NCBI GenBank assembly: GCA_002354735.1
Contig: DEMD01000003.1
Location: 248,001-312,000 of the forward strand
From: Gammaproteobacteria bacterium UBA2679
Lineage (GTDB): Bacteria > Pseudomonadota > Gammaproteobacteria > Pseudomonadales > Oleiphilaceae
Reading direction: 5' to 3'
Length of the DNA: 64,000 bases
Below are positions 18,540 through 28,179 of the stretch, piece by piece. The notes beneath the pieces were generated by a model that saw nothing but the letters and a program-made list of their open reading frames with translations, did not search any database and was not told where the DNA came from. The translations under genes and the position numbers were made by a program. Each line of letters begins with the position of its first letter. Position 1 is the first letter of the stretch.

Positions 18540-19242
18540 GACAGCAGCCCGTCTGAAACGAATTCCGGCGGCTGTGCTGTTCGACCTTGACGGCTGCCTC
18601 ATCGATACTGCGCCCGATTTTCACCGCGTAGTTAATCTGCAGCGCGAACGCTATCAGCTGGCGCCACTGGATTATTCACAGGTTCGTCCGGTGGTATCTT
18701 CAGGCGCCAGAGCGCTGATCGGCCTGTCGTTCGGTATCGACGACAGCCACGATAGCTATGCTGAAAAACGTCAGGAGCTGCTGGATCTGTATCTTGAATA
18801 TATCCGAGTCGACAGTCAGCTTTTCGAAGGCCTCGAAGCGGTGATCGAGTGCATCGAAAGTCGAGGTATCAAGTGGGGCATCGTGACCAACAAGCCCCGC
18901 ATCTACGCGGAGGCACTGCTCAAGGCAATGTCTCTGGATCAGCACTGTGGGGTGCTGGTCTGTCCTGACGACGTCAGCCGTACCAAGCCGGACCCTGAAC
19001 CGCTGTTTCTGGCCTGCCAGCTACTGGGCGTCGAGCCGGCAGCCTGTTGGTATCTCGGTGACCATGTGAGAGATATCCAGGCTGGCAATGCGGCAGGCAT
19101 GTTCACGATTGCTACGGCTTACGGCTACGTGGATGCGGGAGAAGATCCTTCGGCCTGGAACGCCGATCTCTGCATCCATGCCCCTGACGAGTTACTTGGC
19201 TACCTGGAGGCATTGCCTCGCACCACCGGAGCCGCTCATTGA
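18532..19242 (+). CDS. mupP: N-acetylmuramic acid 6-phosphate phosphatase MupP (HAD family)
   Basis: A 236-residue HAD hydrolase. Motif I is [14 protein letters not shown], followed by VTNKP (motif II), KPDPEPL (motif III) and [12 protein letters not shown] (motif IV). Phosphoglycolate phosphatase (gph) is the usual annotation for this type of sequence. Synteny between ubiG and a yciK-type SDR matches the Pseudomonas locus where the enzyme was shown to be MupP of the MurNAc recycling bypass. ATG 18532 is chosen because an earlier in-frame ATG (18514) lies deeper in ubiG. AmgK and MurU, its pathway partners, are not in this window. Confidence 0.82.
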   Translation: MTETAARLKRIPAAVLFDLDGCLIDTAPDFHRVVNLQRERYQLAPLDYSQVRPVVSSGARALIGLSFGIDDSHDSYAEKRQELLDLYLEYIRVDSQLFEGLEAVIECIESRGIKWGIVTNKPRIYAEALLKAMSLDQHCGVLVCPDDVSRTKPDPEPLFLACQLLGVEPAACWYLGDHVRDIQAGNAAGMFTIATAYGYVDAGEDPSAWNADLCIHAPDELLGYLEALPRTTGAAH

Positions 19243-19266
19243 TTATGATTAAAAGGAACCCCCACC

Positions 19267-20022
19267 ATGTTTAGTTATCAGGCACCCAGTGATCTTCTGA
19301 AAGAGCGGGTCATCCTTGTGACCGGTGCAGGTTCCGGTATTGGCCGTACCGCGGCGCTGACCTATGCGCGTCACGGTGCAAGTGTCATCCTGGTAGGTCG
19401 CACGATCAGCAAGCTTGAGTCTGTCTACGACGAAATTGAGGCGGCGGGCGGTGCCAAGCCGGCCATCTTCCCGGTCAATCTAGAGAGTGCGCTTACTAAT
19501 GATTACGACCAGCTCGCGGTGGCCATCGAAGATACTTTCGGTCGTCTCGACGGTTTGCTGCATAACGCTGGCGTGCTCGGCCAGCTGACACCGCTTGAGC
19601 AGTATGATCCTGATAGCTTCAACCGGGTTATGCAGGTCAATGTGCATGCCGAATTTCTCATGACACGGGCACTGATCCCTCTGCTGAAGCAGTCACAGGA
19701 CGGCTCACTGGTGTTCACCTCATCGAGTGTCGGCCGCAAGGGTCGTGCATATTGGGGCGCCTACAGCATCTCCAAGTTTGCCGTGGAAGGCATGATGCAG
19801 GTGCTGGCTGAAGAACTGGGCAGTGCAGTACGTGTCAACAGCCTGAATCCTGGCGGTACACGCACAGCCATGCGAGCGAACGCCTTTCCTGGCGAGGATC
19901 CTGAATCCCTGCCGACTCCGGAAGATATCATGCCCGTTTATCTCTACCTCATGGGGGCAGATAGTCGCGGCATTAGCGGCCAGACCTTCTCTGCGCGCGA
20001 AGGTGCCCCAGGCAAGCCTTGA
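19267..20022 (+). CDS. yciK: YciK-type short-chain dehydrogenase/reductase
   Basis: A 251-residue SDR. The cofactor motif VTGAGSGIGRTAALTYARHG lies at about 18-37, LHNAGVLG at about 98-105, and the catalytic YSISK at about 165-169 after an upstream SSS. The C terminus has the YciK-like TRTAMRANAFPGEDP. The biochemical role of YciK is not established. AAAAGGAA provides a good ribosome-binding site. It follows mupP by 24 bases, as in Pseudomonas, so ubiG-mupP-yciK is probably one transcript. Confidence 0.88.
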   Translation: MFSYQAPSDLLKERVILVTGAGSGIGRTAALTYARHGASVILVGRTISKLESVYDEIEAAGGAKPAIFPVNLESALTNDYDQLAVAIEDTFGRLDGLLHNAGVLGQLTPLEQYDPDSFNRVMQVNVHAEFLMTRALIPLLKQSQDGSLVFTSSSVGRKGRAYWGAYSISKFAVEGMMQVLAEELGSAVRVNSLNPGGTRTAMRANAFPGEDPESLPTPEDIMPVYLYLMGADSRGISGQTFSAREGAPGKP

Positions 20023-20053
20023 TTTCATAAGCTCGACAAAATAGGGATGCAGT

Positions 20054-20572
20054 ATGATTAACCTAAGGAAAATCGCGCCCATGGCGCTCGGCAATGCACG
20101 CAGGATTGGGAACAAGGTTGGCGCGGTTGCCAGCGGACTGGGCCTCGCCGCCATTCTCGGCGGCTGTAGCGGCACGCCACCGACTGATCTCGGTGTCGAT
20201 GGTGACAGGCTTAAACCATGCCCGGACAAGCCCAACTGCGTGAACAGCTTCGCAGCAGCAGATGATACGGACCATCACATTGCGCCGCTCGCTGTAAAGC
20301 AGCCGCAGGAGGACTGGCAGGCCTTGCAGGCGCTGGTCGATAAAACTGACAACGCCACCATTGTGTCGCAAAACGACGGCTACATGAGGGTGGAATACAA
20401 AAGCAGTCTGTTCGGCTTTGTGGACGACGTCGAGTTTCTGCTGGTCCCTGACGCTCAGCAGATTCACGTTCGCTCTGCTTCACGTATGGGCTACAGCGAC
20501 CTCGGCGTGAACAGGGAACGCATCGATGAAATCAGAGCAGCGCTCGGCAACTATAGTGTCTCGCCTGACTGA
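20054..20572 (+). CDS. DUF1499 family lipoprotein
   Basis: A 172-residue predicted lipoprotein. A signal sequence ends in LAAILGGCSG (lipobox cysteine about residue 37). The DUF1499 region follows: LKPCPDKPNCVNSF, then YMRVEYKSSLFGFVDDVEFLL and IHVRSASRMGYSDLGVNRERI. The domain is widespread but without known function. It lies 31 bases after yciK and may be the last gene of that operon. It converges with ccmI; the 53-base gap holds no clear terminator. Confidence 0.85.
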   Translation: MINLRKIAPMALGNARRIGNKVGAVASGLGLAAILGGCSGTPPTDLGVDGDRLKPCPDKPNCVNSFAAADDTDHHIAPLAVKQPQEDWQALQALVDKTDNATIVSQNDGYMRVEYKSSLFGFVDDVEFLLVPDAQQIHVRSASRMGYSDLGVNRERIDEIRAALGNYSVSPD

Positions 20573-20625
20573 TCGGCTGACTTAACACGCGTTGACGAGA
20601 AACCAGCCTGCCGCCGCAGCCCCAC

Positions 20626-21936
20626 TCAGGGCTGTTCGATTACCCTATCGATAATCAGTTTGACTGTTTCGGCGCCGGGTGCCAAATCATGGCCGCTCAA
20701 ACGGCCTTCGAGATCGCCGGCTTGAGCGATGGGTGATCCGGACCTGGACAACCTCGCAATAACATCGACCTGCGGAAACATCGACAGTTTCGCGGTATCC
20801 GTCATTGCATTGTCGTCACTCAGCGTGACGACAGCTGGCAACTCGGCGCCAGAGGCTTTTACAACGGCCAGCGGCATCGGCGGCCCCTGCCCTTCAGGCG
20901 CCTTCGCCAGCACAAACAGGGTCATCTGGCTTAGCTCGGCTTCGCTGAACTGTTCGGCGAGCGCTTCCCCTAAGCTGGTGTTCACCACCAGCTTAGGGCC
21001 CTTCGTTGCCACTTCGGCAGGCGAAGTCGACGGACTCTGAGTCGGTAACGGTTTGCCACTGGCAAGCTGCTTCGCCCTCGCAATGCCGTCGCGTAATACT
21101 GCGGCATCCTTACCCTCTGGATCGAGCGCCAATATCCTCTCCCAGTATTCTGCCGCCTGCTCATACTTCCCTGCCTGAAAGCTGGCAATACCCAGCAGGC
21201 TCAGCGCATTCAGCTCGGCTGGATCGTTCGCCAGTGCCTTGTCCACTGCTCGCTGGACATCCTGGGTAAGACTGTTATCACGGAAAAAGAGTGCCTCAGC
21301 TCTCAAGCCCCAGGCCGATGCCAATCGCCTGTCATTATCCTCAGTGCGCTGCAAGGCGTTCACGAGTTGTGTATAGCTTTCCGCAGCAGCCGAGTACTCC
21401 TGCATCGCCGTCAATGTGCGCCCCAGAAGCAGCCAGCCTTCGGGGTTATCAGGATCATCCTCAAGCCTGTCTCTGAGTGTCTTCACGGCCGCTTCCACGT
21501 TACCTGGCTGTGCAGAAATGGCCGCTCTGGTCTCGCTCAGCCACTGCGCCTGTTTCAGGCCTTCAGCATTACCAAGCAACTGATATAGCGCTATTGCTAC
21601 AATAGGAAGTAGACATGTTAGTACCGTCAGTGTCGGCCCAGCCCAGCGGGCCGGCCTGGCGCCCATTAAAGCCGAGTCGCCCGCATCATCCTGAAGCAGA
21701 CTCGAGTCGAGCTCTTTCAGCAGCAGAGCATATTGATCAGCATCAATAACGCCAGCGGTGTACTCCGCTTCCAGCTCCTTTTTCCGGTCTGAATAGAGGG
21801 CAAGATTTGATTGTGCCTCATTGGGCACGATTTCCTGCTGACGCCCTCGTGCAAGCCGTGCGCCCACAACAGGCCCGAGCAGTGCCGCGACTGTTCCGGC
21901 TGCGATAAGAAAAAACAGTATCCAAAGGGCAGGCAT
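20626..21936 (-). CDS. ccmI: Cytochrome c maturation protein CcmI
   Basis: A 436-residue membrane protein. Two N-terminal transmembrane segments (about 3-23 and 97-118) flank a cytoplasmic loop; a periplasmic TPR domain follows (DDPDNPEGWLLLGRTLTAMQEYSAAAESY, given here in part as NPEGWLLLGRTLTAMQ), then a C-terminal beta-rich domain. CcmI presents apocytochrome c to the CcmF/H haem ligation complex. It is the last gene of the minus-strand ccm operon; its start overlaps the ccmH stop by one base. Confidence 0.94.
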   Translation of the reverse strand: MPALWILFFLIAAGTVAALLGPVVGARLARGRQQEIVPNEAQSNLALYSDRKKELEAEYTAGVIDADQYALLLKELDSSLLQDDAGDSALMGARPARWAGPTLTVLTCLLPIVAIALYQLLGNAEGLKQAQWLSETRAAISAQPGNVEAAVKTLRDRLEDDPDNPEGWLLLGRTLTAMQEYSAAAESYTQLVNALQRTEDNDRRLASAWGLRAEALFFRDNSLTQDVQRAVDKALANDPAELNALSLLGIASFQAGKYEQAAEYWERILALDPEGKDAAVLRDGIARAKQLASGKPLPTQSPSTSPAEVATKGPKLVVNTSLGEALAEQFSEAELSQMTLFVLAKAPEGQGPPMPLAVVKASGAELPAVVTLSDDNAMTDTAKLSMFPQVDVIARLSRSGSPIAQAGDLEGRLSGHDLAPGAETVKLIIDRVIEQP

Positions 21937-22442
21937 CAGTCTCGACGTACCTCATAATCTGCCGCCTGCCGTTTCAGTTCAGCCAGGCGCTGCGTATTTT
22001 CGTCGTCGACCGCAGGCGTCGCATCAGCTGTTACGCTGTCGCGTCGAGCCTTGAGGCGGAGCCACCAGAACAGGCCGATCAGCGCCGTAAGCACCGCTGC
22101 CGCAGGGCCAAACCAGAGGATGGCCGTCCGTTCGTTGACTTGAGGCTTGTAGAGCACGAACTCGCCATAGCGATCGATCATATGATTGTGAATTGCCTCA
22201 TCGCTATAGCCGTCTTCAAGTAAACGCTGCACTTCGTCCCGAAGATCACTGGCCAGCGGCGAATTCGAATCGCCAATGTTCTGGTTCTGACACTTTGGAC
22301 ATCGAAGCTCATAGATCAGCGTTTCGAAGCGAGCCTCCAGCTCCGGATCAGTGAAGTCATAGACATTTGCCTGCAGAAGCCCAGAAAGGCCCAGGCATGA
22401 TAGCAGCAAACAGAGTGGTAGCAGCTGTCTCACGGTTTCCAA
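21936..22442 (-). CDS. ccmH: Cytochrome c maturation protein CcmH
   Basis: A 168-residue periplasmic thiol reductase anchored by a C-terminal helix. The signal peptide is followed by the active-site motif LRCPKCQNQNIGDS (about residues 47-60), then the helical SDLRDEVQRLLEDGYSDEAI region and a transmembrane helix near 110-130. It helps keep the apocytochrome CXXCH cysteines reduced. Short form: the TPR part is the separate ccmI, as usual in pseudomonads. It overlaps ccmG by 13 bases. Confidence 0.95.
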   Translation of the reverse strand: METVRQLLPLCLLLSCLGLSGLLQANVYDFTDPELEARFETLIYELRCPKCQNQNIGDSNSPLASDLRDEVQRLLEDGYSDEAIHNHMIDRYGEFVLYKPQVNERTAILWFGPAAAVLTALIGLFWWLRLKARRDSVTADATPAVDDENTQRLAELKRQAADYEVRRD

Positions 22443-22969
22443 CCTGCTTCAATGAGTTGTGGACGAAGCACATCCTGCCATACCCGCTCATTCACGATGC
22501 CGATATGGCGGTATCGGAGCAGACCTTCGCTGTCCACCACGTAGGTTTCGGGCGCGCCGTAGACGCCAAGATCAAGCCCGAGCCGACCGGCCTTGTCGTA
22601 AAGCACCAGCGTGTATGGATCGCCCAGGTCCTTGAGCCAATCCTGTGCCTTGGGGCGCTCATCCTTGTAGTCCAGGCCAATGATCTCCACACCCCTTTTC
22701 TTCAGATCCAGCAGGTAAGGATGCTCGACACGACAAGCTGGACACCAGGTCGCCCAGACATTAATGAGATAAGGCTGAGCGGGCAGGTCAGCATTGGTGA
22801 GCAAGCGATCTGGCGAGTCCAATGCTTCCAGGCTGAACTCCGGCACCGGCTGGCCAGCTCGCGCCATCTCGAGCTTGGTAGGATCAGTATCCATCTGGGC
22901 ATTGAAAAGAAGGATGAGAACAATGAAAACCAGTAAGGGGATGAACAGTAAAATGCGTCTTCTCAACAA
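22430..22969 (-). CDS. ccmG: Thiol:disulfide interchange protein CcmG/DsbE
   Basis: A 179-residue membrane-anchored thioredoxin-like protein. One N-terminal helix (about 6-23), then the WATWCPACRVEHPYL active site (about 72-86), a central GVEIIGLDYKDE segment with the acidic insertion typical of CcmG, and the cis-proline segment YGAPETYVVD. It reduces CcmH or apocytochrome cysteines using electrons from DsbD (fragment at 1-294). Its start abuts the ccmF stop directly. Confidence 0.95.
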   Translation of the reverse strand: MLRRRILLFIPLLVFIVLILLFNAQMDTDPTKLEMARAGQPVPEFSLEALDSPDRLLTNADLPAQPYLINVWATWCPACRVEHPYLLDLKKRGVEIIGLDYKDERPKAQDWLKDLGDPYTLVLYDKAGRLGLDLGVYGAPETYVVDSEGLLRYRHIGIVNERVWQDVLRPQLIEAGWKP

Positions 22970-25072
22970 TCAGGCTCCACTTCGAGGGGCTGCACGTACC
23001 GGCTCGCCGGAATCGATATCTGCTGAGGCCTCGGACTCGACAGTAGTCCGATCCAGACGCTGACGGATCTTTATCCGGTAGCGGCGATCACTGACGGCAA
23101 GCCCGCCGCCCAGTGCCATGAATATCGCGCCCAACCAGAGCCATCTGACCAGCGGCTTGTACTGAAGACGGACAGCCCAGGCCTGTGTGAGCTCTCCTGA
23201 TCCAAGCGGCTCCCCCAGAGAGATATAGATATCCCGGGACAAACCGGGATCGATCCCCGCTTCAGTCATGAGAGAACTCGAGACGACATAACGGCGTTTT
23301 TCCGGCAACAGCTGGAACAGTGGCGCCTCACCGTTAGCAGCCAGTTTTTCGCGGACGGCAGACGGTGAAAGGCCTGCCAGCGCGGTCGTGTCTTCCGGCG
23401 CATCATAAACACTGAAGCGAGCCGCATCACTCACGTAATTGGCGCCGCGTAGTTTATTCATATCATCGAAAACCACGAGATAATCAGCAAAAACGGCCGC
23501 TTCTCCAGGGGCGAGCCTGACGTTGCGCTCTACGGTGTAGTGGGAAACCACAGCCGCCCCCATGATCATTACAGCAAAGCCAAAGTGACCGAAAACCATG
23601 CCTTTGTAACTGCGCGAGGTCTGCTGCCATCCCCGCCAGAGGCCCTTCTTGCTGCGCGCCTTTTCCAGAACATCGCTCACGGTGGCGCAGGTAACCCAGA
23701 AGGCGATGAAGACCCCGACCATTGCAAGAAAGTAAAACTCGCCATACAGCCAGGGTATCAGGATGGCCGCAGCAAGCGAGACCGCCAGATGAATGGCTGT
23801 CTTGTCCAACAGACGGGCTGAGCTGGTCGTCTTCCATCGGCTGCGGGCACCGAAGCCCAGCGCGATAGCCAGCAGCGGTGTCAGGAAGGCAAACATCAGA
23901 TTGAAGTACGGGGCGCCTACAGACACTTCGTAGTCGTAGAACTCGGCAGCAAGCGGAAATAGCGTTCCGCCCAGCACCGTGAGCGAGGCCACGAACAAGA
24001 TGATGTTGTTGGCCAGCAGAAAACTTTCCCGACTGGTTTCGGTAAAGTGCACGCGGCTCCTGATGACCGGGGCCCGCAGCGCATAAAGCAGTAAGGAGCC
24101 GCCGATGACCACACCAAGCATCATCAGCACGAAACGCCCGCGCTCAGGATCGTTGGCAAACGCGTGTACTGACGTGAGTATGCCTGAGCGCACGAGGAAG
24201 GTGCCCAGCAGACAGAGTGAGAAGGTGAATATCGCAAGCAGTACCGTCCAGCTCTTGAATACACCACGCTTTTCCGTGGCAGCCAGCGAGTGCATCAGTG
24301 CCGTGCCAGCGAGCCAGGGCATGAAAGAGGCATTCTCCACCGGATCCCAGAACCACCAGCCTCCCCAGCCGAGTTCGTAATAAGCCCACCAACTGCCGAG
24401 CGCAATGCCCATGGTAAGGAAGGCCCAGGCCACCGTCGTCCAGGGTCTGGACCAGCGCGCCCACGTCGCATCGAGCCTTCCTCCAAGCAGTGCGGCGATT
24501 GCAAAGGCAAAGGCGACCGAAAAGCCCACATAGCCCATATAGAGTAAAGGCGGATGCACGATCAGACCGAAGTCCTGAAGCAGTGGATTCAGGTCGGCTC
24601 CATCTGTTGGCGACGTCGGCAGATAACGCTCGAAGGGATTACTGGTCAGCAGGATAAACAGCAGGAATCCCACATTGATCATGCCGAGGACCGAGAGTAC
24701 CCGCGCTTTCAGCTCGAGCGGTAGTTGTCTGCTGAGGAGAGCCACAGCAGCTGTCCAGAACGAAAGTATGAGAACCCAGAGCAGTAGCGAACCCTCGTGC
24801 CCACCCCACACCGCACTGAACTTGAAATACCAGGGCATCAGGGAATTGGAGTGCGAGGCCGTATAGACGACCGAGAAGTCATCTGTGAGGAAGGCGTGGG
24901 TCAGTGCTGCAAACGACAACAGCAGCAGGGCGCCGTTCACCACCGCAAGTGGCCTTGCACTCTGCTGCCACAATGGTACCCGGAGATAGGTACCTGCAAT
25001 CGGCACGACAGATAGCAAGGCTGACACACAAAGTGCCAGGATAAGTGCGAAATGGCCGGCTTCAGGAATCAC
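22970..25072 (-). CDS. ccmF: Haem lyase subunit CcmF
   Basis: A 700-residue multi-helix membrane protein, the haem ligase of System I. The tryptophan-rich haem-handling motif [18 protein letters not shown] lies near residue 235; flanking histidines include those in WGGHEGSL and [12 protein letters not shown] large periplasmic loop precedes the last helix. It is slightly longer than usual because of a polar C-terminal tail ([16 protein letters not shown]). The start overlaps the ccmE stop by four bases. Confidence 0.97.
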   Translation of the reverse strand: MIPEAGHFALILALCVSALLSVVPIAGTYLRVPLWQQSARPLAVVNGALLLLSFAALTHAFLTDDFSVVYTASHSNSLMPWYFKFSAVWGGHEGSLLLWVLILSFWTAAVALLSRQLPLELKARVLSVLGMINVGFLLFILLTSNPFERYLPTSPTDGADLNPLLQDFGLIVHPPLLYMGYVGFSVAFAFAIAALLGGRLDATWARWSRPWTTVAWAFLTMGIALGSWWAYYELGWGGWWFWDPVENASFMPWLAGTALMHSLAATEKRGVFKSWTVLLAIFTFSLCLLGTFLVRSGILTSVHAFANDPERGRFVLMMLGVVIGGSLLLYALRAPVIRSRVHFTETSRESFLLANNIILFVASLTVLGGTLFPLAAEFYDYEVSVGAPYFNLMFAFLTPLLAIALGFGARSRWKTTSSARLLDKTAIHLAVSLAAAILIPWLYGEFYFLAMVGVFIAFWVTCATVSDVLEKARSKKGLWRGWQQTSRSYKGMVFGHFGFAVMIMGAAVVSHYTVERNVRLAPGEAAVFADYLVVFDDMNKLRGANYVSDAARFSVYDAPEDTTALAGLSPSAVREKLAANGEAPLFQLLPEKRRYVVSSSLMTEAGIDPGLSRDIYISLGEPLGSGELTQAWAVRLQYKPLVRWLWLGAIFMALGGGLAVSDRRYRIKIRQRLDRTTVESEASADIDSGEPVRAAPRSGA

Positions 25073-25530
25073 AGAGGGTCAGCTGCTGCAGGCGCGTCGC
25101 CTGACTGGTGGGCTGCATCCAGTGCGCGCTGTACATTGGGGGGCATGTAATTTTCGTCGTGCTTTGCCAGTACTTCGGTAGCTTCGAACACACCTGCACC
25201 GTTCAGCTCCCCTGAGGTCACGATCCCCTGCCCTTCTTTGAACAAGTCTGGAAGTATACCAGTGTACGAGACGGTCACGGTATTCTTGTAGTCGGTGAGT
25301 GCGAACTGGACCTCCAAGGACTCTGGATCGCGCTGCACGCTATCCTCAACGACCATCCCGCCGATGCGGATGCGCTTGGCCAGCGGCGCTTCACCGGTAG
25401 CAATCTGGCTCGGGTTAAAGAAAAGATCGATGTTGCTGCGCAGCGCGTACGCAGCGAGACCAACTGAACTCGATACACCGAAGACGATCAGGCCTACGGC
25501 CATCAGACGCTGTTTGCGTTTTGGATTCAT
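25069..25530 (-). CDS. ccmE: Haem chaperone CcmE
   Basis: A 153-residue periplasmic haem chaperone. The N terminus [13 protein letters not shown] and one membrane helix precede an OB-fold domain. The covalent haem histidine is in [11 protein letters not shown] (about residue 122). ATG 25530 is preferred because MNPKRKQRL is the conserved N terminus; the frame extends 11 codons upstream to another ATG without added conservation. It receives haem through CcmABCD and hands it to CcmF. Confidence 0.94.
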   Translation of the reverse strand: MNPKRKQRLMAVGLIVFGVSSSVGLAAYALRSNIDLFFNPSQIATGEAPLAKRIRIGGMVVEDSVQRDPESLEVQFALTDYKNTVTVSYTGILPDLFKEGQGIVTSGELNGAGVFEATEVLAKHDENYMPPNVQRALDAAHQSGDAPAAADPL

Positions 25531-25581
25531 GACTACTGCAACCTCTGACTTTGGGTCATGCACGGCTATTGACGCCAGGCG

Positions 25582-25839
25582 TCAGGACATTCCGCTACTC
25601 TCGATATCGTCCGGGCTTTTCTGGCGCGTGTCACGGCTTGCCGAGGCTGGCGCGGCTGCGGACGGATTTTCCAGCCTGACGAGGCGTCGAACCTGCTCGA
25701 AGGCCTGATCTCGCTGGCGTTTCGCCAACAGGATGTTGATGAGAATAACGGCAAAACCAACGCCATAGGCAAGCCAGACGTAGAACCCGTGCTTGCCCAT
25801 TGCGAAGAAGGCTTCCAGGCTGTCGAAGGCAAACGTCAT
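25582..25839 (-). CDS. ccmD: Haem exporter protein CcmD
   Basis: An 85-residue protein with a single transmembrane helix. The signature [19 protein letters not shown] (about residues 11-29) is typical of CcmD, followed by a basic stretch [14 protein letters not shown] and an extended polar tail that is longer than in E. coli. CcmD helps release holo-CcmE from CcmABC. ATG 25839 overlaps the ccmC stop in an ATGA arrangement; the longer upstream frame would run into ccmC. Confidence 0.88.
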   Translation of the reverse strand: MTFAFDSLEAFFAMGKHGFYVWLAYGVGFAVILINILLAKRQRDQAFEQVRRLVRLENPSAAAPASASRDTRQKSPDDIESSGMS

Positions 25840-26627
25840 GGCTGCGCTCCAGATCCTGGGATAGCCGAATCGGGCACGACTGTGCCAGATACAAGCGATC
25901 GCACCCAAAGGGTACGTCGTTCACGGCGTATAATCTCGTTACGCGTTCGTAAGAAAACCAGGGCGAGAAACAGCGCATAAAAACCAATAATACAAACCAG
26001 CAGCGGCACCCACATCTCGGCAGGCATGCTGGGTCTCTCGGTAAGTTTCAAGCTGGCAGGCTGGTGCAGTGTGTTCCACCAGTCTACCGAGTACTTGATA
26101 ATGGGAATGTTCACGACGCCGACAATCGCGAGCAGCGCACACGCACGCCCGGCTGCGGCAAGATCTTCGATGGCCGAATAGAGGGCGAGTATCCCGATAT
26201 AGAGGAAGAGCAATATGAGCATCGATGTCAGCCGCGCGTCCCAGATCCACCAGGTACCCCAGGTCGGCTTGCCCCATACAGCGCCGGTAAACAAGGCTAT
26301 GAAACAGAATGAAAGTCCGATTGGCGCGGCCGAGATCAGCACGACATCTGCCACCTTCATTTTCCAGACCAGACTGACCACACCAGCCACAGCCATCATG
26401 ATATAGCAGGACTGCGCGACGAAGGCCGCCGGTACATGCAGATAGATGATTCGATAGCTATGTCCCTGCTGGTAATCCACTGGCGCAAATGCCAAACCCC
26501 ACAACACACCGAGCGGCACCATCACCAGCGCGACGAAAGTAAAGATCTGCTGCCAGCGCCGACCACGGTCGTAAAACCATTTGGGCGAACCCCAGCGGTG
26601 AAACCAAGTTTTGAATATAGCCGTCAT
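25836..26627 (-). CDS. ccmC: Haem exporter protein CcmC
   Basis: A 263-residue membrane protein with six helices. The tryptophan-rich motif [18 protein letters not shown] lies near residue 115, with histidines near 60 (IYLHVPAAF) and 185 ([10 protein letters not shown]), as in CcmC, which loads haem onto CcmE. Length is typical. It lies between ccmB (28-base gap) and ccmD (four-base overlap) in the canonical order. Confidence 0.96.
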   Translation of the reverse strand: MTAIFKTWFHRWGSPKWFYDRGRRWQQIFTFVALVMVPLGVLWGLAFAPVDYQQGHSYRIIYLHVPAAFVAQSCYIMMAVAGVVSLVWKMKVADVVLISAAPIGLSFCFIALFTGAVWGKPTWGTWWIWDARLTSMLILLFLYIGILALYSAIEDLAAAGRACALLAIVGVVNIPIIKYSVDWWNTLHQPASLKLTERPSMPAEMWVPLLVCIIGFYALFLALVFLRTRNEIIRRERRTLWVRSLVSGTVVPDSAIPGSGAQP

Positions 26628-26655
26628 CGTGTTCCATTCCAGAGACAGGTGCGCA

Positions 26656-27327
26656 TCAGTTCTGACTCACACTGATGCGCAGTGCAGCGGCAATAGCGAA
26701 AGGTGCCAGCGCCAGCGCGAGTGCCAGCAGAGCGCCCAGTACTGCCAGTTGGCCATCGTAAGACACACCGGCCTGGGCAGAGAGCACTGCGCCCGTTGCG
26801 AACAACAGAACAGGCACGTACATCGGCAGCACGATCAGGCTGGTGATGATATGTGCACCCCGCAGCCCCAGGGTCAGCGCACTGCCAATGCCACCAATGA
26901 GGCTGAGCACAGGCGTGCCGAGCAGCATGGATAGCAGCAGCACTGGCAGCAGGTCCGCTGGCAGCTGCAGCATGACGGCCAGCAGGGGCGTCATGAGAAT
27001 GACCGGCAGTCCGGTGACAACCCAGTGCACCGCGACCTTGCACAGCGCTATGGCAAACAAGGGCTGACCTGAGACCAGCAATTGCTCCAGTGTACCATCC
27101 ACTGCATCACTCTCGAACAGTTGATTCAGCGAAAGCAGTGTCGCCAGAAGCGCAGCCACCCATATGAGTCCTGCAGCGGCAGGCACCAGAAAACTGTCTT
27201 CAGGACTTACACCGAGCGGGAACAGGGTCAGGGCAATCACAAAGAATGCAAGGGCATTGACGAAATCGGCAGGCCGCCGGAGCGCGAGCTTCATGTCATG
27301 ACGGATCACAGCCATGAGCGTACTCAC
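26656..27327 (-). CDS. ccmB: Haem exporter permease CcmB
   Basis: A 223-residue hydrophobic protein with about six helices; [20 protein letters not shown] near the N terminus and the [20 protein letters not shown] segment are characteristic of CcmB, the permease half of the CcmAB ABC transporter. The CcmAB complex uses ATP to release holo-CcmE. It overlaps ccmA by four bases. Length matches the family. Confidence 0.96.
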   Translation of the reverse strand: MSTLMAVIRHDMKLALRRPADFVNALAFFVIALTLFPLGVSPEDSFLVPAAAGLIWVAALLATLLSLNQLFESDAVDGTLEQLLVSGQPLFAIALCKVAVHWVVTGLPVILMTPLLAVMLQLPADLLPVLLLSMLLGTPVLSLIGGIGSALTLGLRGAHIITSLIVLPMYVPVLLFATGAVLSAQAGVSYDGQLAVLGALLALALALAPFAIAAALRISVSQN

Positions 27328-28013
27328 GCCTTCTGCCCCAGCTCGAGCAGCCGCAGACCGGCAACATCAGGCACATGGTGTGAAGTCAGCAGGATGATCT
27401 GTCCCGCAGCAGCCATTGCCTCGAGTCTACGCTCGAGTAGAACGGCCCCGTCGGCATCAATAGCCGTGAAGGGTTCATCGAGAAGACAGACGGCGGCCTG
27501 CGTGAGGGCGAGACGGGCGAGCGCTGCCCTACGCTGCTGCCCTGCCGAGAGGAAGGCACACTGAGTATCTATACTGTGAGAAAGACCGGCCCACTCGAGC
27601 GCTAGGCGCAGTTCATCAGCAAGTTCGGCATCAGACCGCCTATCGACGTAATTGAGGCGATACCAGAAAAGCAGGTTCTCCAGTGGCGTCAACAGGGCTT
27701 TCACACCACTGCGATGACCAATGAAGCAACATTCGAGACCATTTTGGGACCAGTTGACCGAGCCGCCTTCGGTGCCGATCTCCAGCGGCGCTTTCGCCGC
27801 TGTACCGCCCAGCTCGACTACCAGCCGACCTGACTGTAATGGGGTAAGACCAGCCAGGCTTTTCAATAAGGTGGTCTTGCCGGCGCCGTTGGCACCGCGA
27901 AGCTGGCAGATCTCGCCCGCCCTCAACTGGAAGTCGAGCCCTGTATACAGCAGACGATCATTCCGTTCGCAACCAAGGCCGCGTGCGCTCAGGAGACTGA
28001 CTTTAGCGGCCAA
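27324..28013 (-). CDS. ccmA: Haem exporter ATP-binding protein CcmA
   Basis: A 229-residue ABC ATPase. Walker A is GANGAGKTTLLKSLAG (about 40-55), the signature is LSAGQQRRAALARL (about 145-158) and Walker B is AVCLLDEPF, with the switch histidine in LLTSHH. First gene of the ccmABCDEFGHI operon. The divergent 166-base region to 28180 probably holds the operon promoter, but I see no convincing hexamers. It contains a short GCATG-N4-CATGC palindrome at 28103-28116. Confidence 0.96.
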   Translation of the reverse strand: MAAKVSLLSARGLGCERNDRLLYTGLDFQLRAGEICQLRGANGAGKTTLLKSLAGLTPLQSGRLVVELGGTAAKAPLEIGTEGGSVNWSQNGLECCFIGHRSGVKALLTPLENLLFWYRLNYVDRRSDAELADELRLALEWAGLSHSIDTQCAFLSAGQQRRAALARLALTQAAVCLLDEPFTAIDADGAVLLERRLEAMAAAGQIILLTSHHVPDVAGLRLLELGQKA

Positions 28014-28179
28014 AAGCCCTCACTCATCATTGATTTAACGGCAGATATGATACCCCTCAACGGTGTGAGTGTCGGCAAGGGGCTTACGGATGCGCTACTC
28101 TAGCATGAACACATGCATCTTTTGCAGCGTCCATTTTGTGAAGCCCACCGCGAACGAGAACAGTGCATGACTGTCGACC

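Noticed and set aside
19239..19252. FNR-like sequence TTGATTATGATTAA before yciK
   Set aside because: It overlaps the mupP stop and lies immediately before the Shine-Dalgarno of yciK, inside a likely operon; probably a chance match.
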